From contig JAUWLK010000094.1 in the NCBI GenBank assembly GCA_030613745.1, forward strand, positions 1-9,249: a stretch of 9,249 bases of DNA, given 5' to 3'. Source of the DNA: Flavobacteriaceae bacterium. GTDB lineage: Bacteria; Bacteroidota; Bacteroidia; Flavobacteriales; Flavobacteriaceae. Position numbers and translations under genes: made by a program. Below are positions 7,664 to 9,249 of this stretch, one piece after another. The notes beneath the pieces were generated by a model. The model worked only from the letters and a program-made list of their open reading frames with translations, made no database searches and had not been told where the DNA came from. Numbering within the stretch: the stretch's first letter is position 1; each line of letters opens with the position of its first letter.

Positions 7664-7666
7664 ATA
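7658..7666 (+). repeat. direct repeat AACATAATA at both IS junctions (second copy 9065-9073)
   Basis: AACATAATA occurs at the first bases of the element (7658-7666) and just outside its right end (9065-9073). Beyond it both copies reach ATTATAG with one indel (to 7676 and 9084). It may reflect similarity between the element's left end and its chosen target. It could also be a trace of an earlier element or AT-rich chance. It is too long to be an ordinary IS110 core. Confidence 0.5.
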
Positions 7667-7685
7667 TATATTATAGAACAAATCC

Positions 7686-7719
7686 ACAGTAATTTCTGTA
7701 TAGCCGTTTTTACGGCTAT
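7686..7719 (+). other. tandem hairpins just inside the IS left end
   Basis: A small hairpin (ACAG 7686-7689 with CTGT 7696-7699) directly abuts an 8-bp stem with a four-T loop (ATAGCCGT 7700-7707 with ACGGCTAT 7712-7719). The second stem is markedly GC-richer than its surroundings. It lies between the left boundary and the predicted RNA promoter. It could stop transcription entering from outside, or be a transposase-contact or recombination structure. A run of three Ts follows, so a strong intrinsic terminator is unlikely. Confidence 0.45.
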
Positions 7720-7727
7720 TTGACCGT

Positions 7728-7735
7728 TAGGTTTG
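7728..7735 (+). promoter_or_regulatory. candidate -7 promoter box for the IS110 bridge RNA
   Basis: TAGGTTTG is an exact match to the Bacteroidota -7 consensus TAnnTTTG and predicts a transcript start near 7741-7745, about 20 bases before the first long stem of the structured region. No good -33 TTG is present at the usual spacing (GTT at 7706-7708 falls inside a hairpin). Confidence 0.4.
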
Positions 7736-7740
7736 CATTT

Positions 7741-8020
7741 TAAATAAATAGAGAAAAATAGTGATGATGTTATTTGCTTGTTGAACTGGAAATAACTCGA
7801 CTAAGGAGAGTTATTCTATTTCAACAATGCTACATAATTTTTTCTTTTGTTTGTATCTTTAAAATTATTAATAATCAACATCATAAATCCCCTATACTGC
7901 AATAGTCTATGCTATTTTATAGGAAAAACCTAAATTATGTTTTAGACACAGTATAGTTTTTGAGTTACTCCAGAGAGTAATTAGGGTAAAACCCAATATC
8001 ACGGTTATGGCTACTCAAAG
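7741..8020 (+). ncRNA. predicted IS110 bridge RNA
   Basis: IS110 recombinases use an element-encoded bridge RNA with a target-binding and a donor-binding loop. Three folded units are visible here. Unit 1: outer stem 7764-7774 with 7873-7884 (one bulge), enclosing GTTGAA/TTCAAC (7780-7785 with 7820-7825) and AATAACTC/GAGTTATT (7791-7798 with 7808-7815). Unit 2: CTATACTG/CAGTATAG (7892-7899 with 7949-7956), GTCTA/TAGAC (7905-7909 with 7943-7947), a 10 x 10 internal loop, and a TAGG/CCTA cap. Unit 3: TTTGAGT/ACTCAAA (7959-7965 with 8013-8019) enclosing GGGTAAAACCC (7984-7994). The strands of the unit 2 loop match the flanking chromosome, and those of unit 3 match the element's own ends, as target and donor guides should. 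Ends are approximate. The fold is by hand; unit 1 has no assigned role beyond a 5' structural domain. Confidence 0.6.
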
Positions 8021-8052
8021 CTGGGAATTTATGACATCTAAATCTAATAATT

Positions 8053-9030
8053 ATGCAAATTTACGGAATTGATATTTCTAGTAAGTATCTAGATCTTTAT
8101 TCACAAGATCAAAAAGGGAAACCAGTAGTAAAGCGTATTTCAAATAAATTAAAACCTATTATAAAATTCATTTATTCAATACCAAAAGATAGTACTATCT
8201 GTGCAGAGCATACAGGAGTTTATGGTAATTTATTAGTCCAAATAGCTAGTAGTTTAAATGTTAAGATAGCTTTGATAGATGGCTATGTGATTAATAAGAG
8301 TTTTTCGATGGAGAAAGGAAAAAGTGATTTGATTGATTCTAAGCGTATATGGAGTTATGGCATTAGGTTTTATGACAAGCTTCGTTTTACAACTCCCTTA
8401 AAAGAATCTATGCACGAGTTAAAAGAAATTCAAACACTAAGAACTTTATTAGTCAAACAACGTAAGATGTTACAGACCAACCTTAAAGGCAAGGAAAAAC
8501 AAGTAATCAATAGTGTTAAAGTTTATCAATTACAACAAGAGTTAATAGGTTTTTTAACCAATCAAATCAATGATTTAGAAAAGCAAATGAAGCTGATAAT
8601 CGAACAAGATCAGTCTCTCAATGAGAACTATAAATTAGCAACTTCGGTTATTGGAATAGGTAAAATAATAGCTACAGAACTTATCATACATACAGAAAAC
8701 TTCACAAAAATAGATACTGCAAAAAAAGCGGCTTCTTTTTCTGGAGTTTGTCCTTATCCTAATGAGAGTGGAGGTAATAGTAAAAAACAAAGAGTATCCA
8801 AAAGAAGTAACAAAAGAATGAAATCTTTACTGTTTTTAGCAGCTTTAAACGTTTGCAATAGCAACAAAGAGTTTAGGTTGTACAGGGAACGAAAGATGCT
8901 TGAAGGGAAACATTTTTTCTTGGTGATGAATAATGTAGCTAATAAACTTTTAAGAACAATTTTTGCTGTTGTAAAGTCTGGTGATCTTTATGATCCTATG
9001 TATATATCTAAAGATCCTAGACTGGCTTAA
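8053..9030 (+). CDS. IS110-family transposase (DEDD recombinase)
   Basis: A complete 325-residue IS110-type recombinase, which moves the element by RNA-guided cut-and-join at a dinucleotide core. The N-terminal RuvC-like DEDD domain shows YGIDIS (D7), CAEHTGVYG (E52) and SDLIDSKR (D92 and D95). A helical, probably coiled-coil stretch follows at about 120-190. The C-terminal domain has the GIG motif at 201-203 (VIGIGKIIA), AASFSGVCPYPNESGGNSKK with S239 as the likely catalytic serine, and RSNKRMKSLLFLAA. No frameshift or missing key residue is seen. The ATG at 8053 comes 33 bases after the last paired base of the predicted bridge RNA, so RNA and enzyme gene are arranged as in IS110-group elements. 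No Shine-Dalgarno sequence is visible. Confidence 0.93.
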   Translation: MQIYGIDISSKYLDLYSQDQKGKPVVKRISNKLKPIIKFIYSIPKDSTICAEHTGVYGNLLVQIASSLNVKIALIDGYVINKSFSMEKGKSDLIDSKRIWSYGIRFYDKLRFTTPLKESMHELKEIQTLRTLLVKQRKMLQTNLKGKEKQVINSVKVYQLQQELIGFLTNQINDLEKQMKLIIEQDQSLNENYKLATSVIGIGKIIATELIIHTENFTKIDTAKKAASFSGVCPYPNESGGNSKKQRVSKRSNKRMKSLLFLAALNVCNSNKEFRLYRERKMLEGKHFFLVMNNVANKLLRTIFAVVKSGDLYDPMYISKDPRLA

Positions 9031-9064
9031 AAAAATTGATTTTTTATTTGGATTTAACAGAGTA

Positions 9065-9249
9065 AACATAATACTACATTATAGCTATCAAATGGAAACA
9101 ATAACTTAAACAACATAATGAACATTTGTACTATAATTATTGTTATGTTGATTAGAATTTCAATTAAGAAAGCATAACTTAAACTAAGAATAATTATTTT
9201 ACAATAAAAAAAGTGTATTTAATTCTACTTAAAACTTTGTATCAATTTT
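9065..9249. other. AT-rich flank beyond the IS, no gene seen
   Basis: This 185-base stretch has no credible reading frame on either strand. It should be the continuation of the efflux gene's upstream region that was separated from it by the IS. It holds CAACATAA (9111-9118) and its inverse TTATGTTG (9143-9150), related to the AACATA motifs on the other side of the element. No TAnnTTTG box was found on either strand. Confidence 0.6.

Larger units (their letters stand above)
7659..9064 (+). mobile_element. complete IS110-family insertion sequence, about 1406 bp
   Basis: One IS110-type transposase gene is preceded by about 390 bases of structured non-coding DNA and followed by only about 34 bases, the layout of the IS110 group rather than IS1111. 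No terminal inverted repeats are seen, as expected. I placed the ends by the bridge-RNA model. The left junction reads TACTATTTAACATAAT (7650-7665) and the right junction CAGAGTAAACATAAT (9058-9072). They share TAA, consistent with a 2-bp core of TA or AA (7657-7659 and 9063-9065), so the ends are ambiguous by a base or two. The transposase frame is intact, so the copy may be active. It sits upstream of, and divergent from, the efflux gene. Confidence 0.72.

Noticed and set aside
7910..7942. Reading the 10 x 10 loop as the donor loop instead of the target loop
   Set aside because: Its 5' strand does not match the element's right end (AACAGAGTA) but does match the DNA left of the element. Only its 3' strand fits both.
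9030..9045. A6/T6 hairpin right after the transposase stop as a terminator
   Set aside because: The stem is purely A:T with a 4-base loop and no T run beyond it, so it is too weak to call.
9111..9150. Inverted repeat CAACATAA / TTATGTTG as an alternative IS right end
   Set aside because: IS110-group elements lack such terminal repeats, and the guide matches place the end at about 9064.
1..9249. CRISPR arrays, tRNA or rRNA genes
   Set aside because: No regularly spaced repeats and no recognisable tRNA or rRNA sequence were seen in reading the window.

Overview
The window is AT-rich DNA that looks like a chromosomal segment of a member of the Bacteroidota, most likely a Flavobacteriaceae species. 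The evidence is a large secreted protein with a type B sorting domain of the type IX secretion system (T9SS), directly followed by a PorP/SprF-family gene. Other support is the lack of Shine-Dalgarno sites before the genes and two matches to the Bacteroidota -7 promoter box TAnnTTTG at plausible places.

Layout. Positions 1-1506 hold two short-chain dehydrogenase/reductase (SDR) genes in one operon. The first is cut by the window edge and has a non-standard active site. The second has the full catalytic set. Positions 1507-1774 are intergenic, with a possible decayed coding fragment and a terminator-like hairpin. Positions 1775-5258 are a two-gene surface unit: an 831-residue C-type-lectin/Ig-like protein bound for T9SS export, and its likely PorP/SprF partner. 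Positions 5384-6367 encode an exported ChbG/YdjC-type carbohydrate deacetylase. Convergent to it, at 6402-7601 on the minus strand, is a Bcr/CflA-type MFS efflux transporter.

The right end (about 7659-9064) is a complete IS110-family insertion sequence inserted about 56 bp upstream of the efflux gene. Its transposase carries the DEDD residues and the C-terminal serine motif. The roughly 390-base non-coding stretch before the transposase is rich in hairpins and has the layout expected of an IS110 bridge RNA. One hairpin has a 10 x 10 internal loop whose two strands match the DNA just outside the left and right ends of the element (target guides). A second structure has strands that match the element's own right and left ends (donor guides). 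All four matches agree on the same boundaries, on a shared TAA at both junctions (core TA or AA), and on an element of about 1406 bp. Joining the flanks restores a near-perfect 12-bp dyad, so the element seems to have entered a palindromic site upstream of the efflux gene. This is the most interesting part of the window. It rests on hand folding and short AT-rich matches and needs computational and comparative tests.

The lectin, SprF-like protein and deacetylase suggest a surface glycan-binding and glycan-processing theme. Whether the deacetylase works with the lectin is inference from proximity only.
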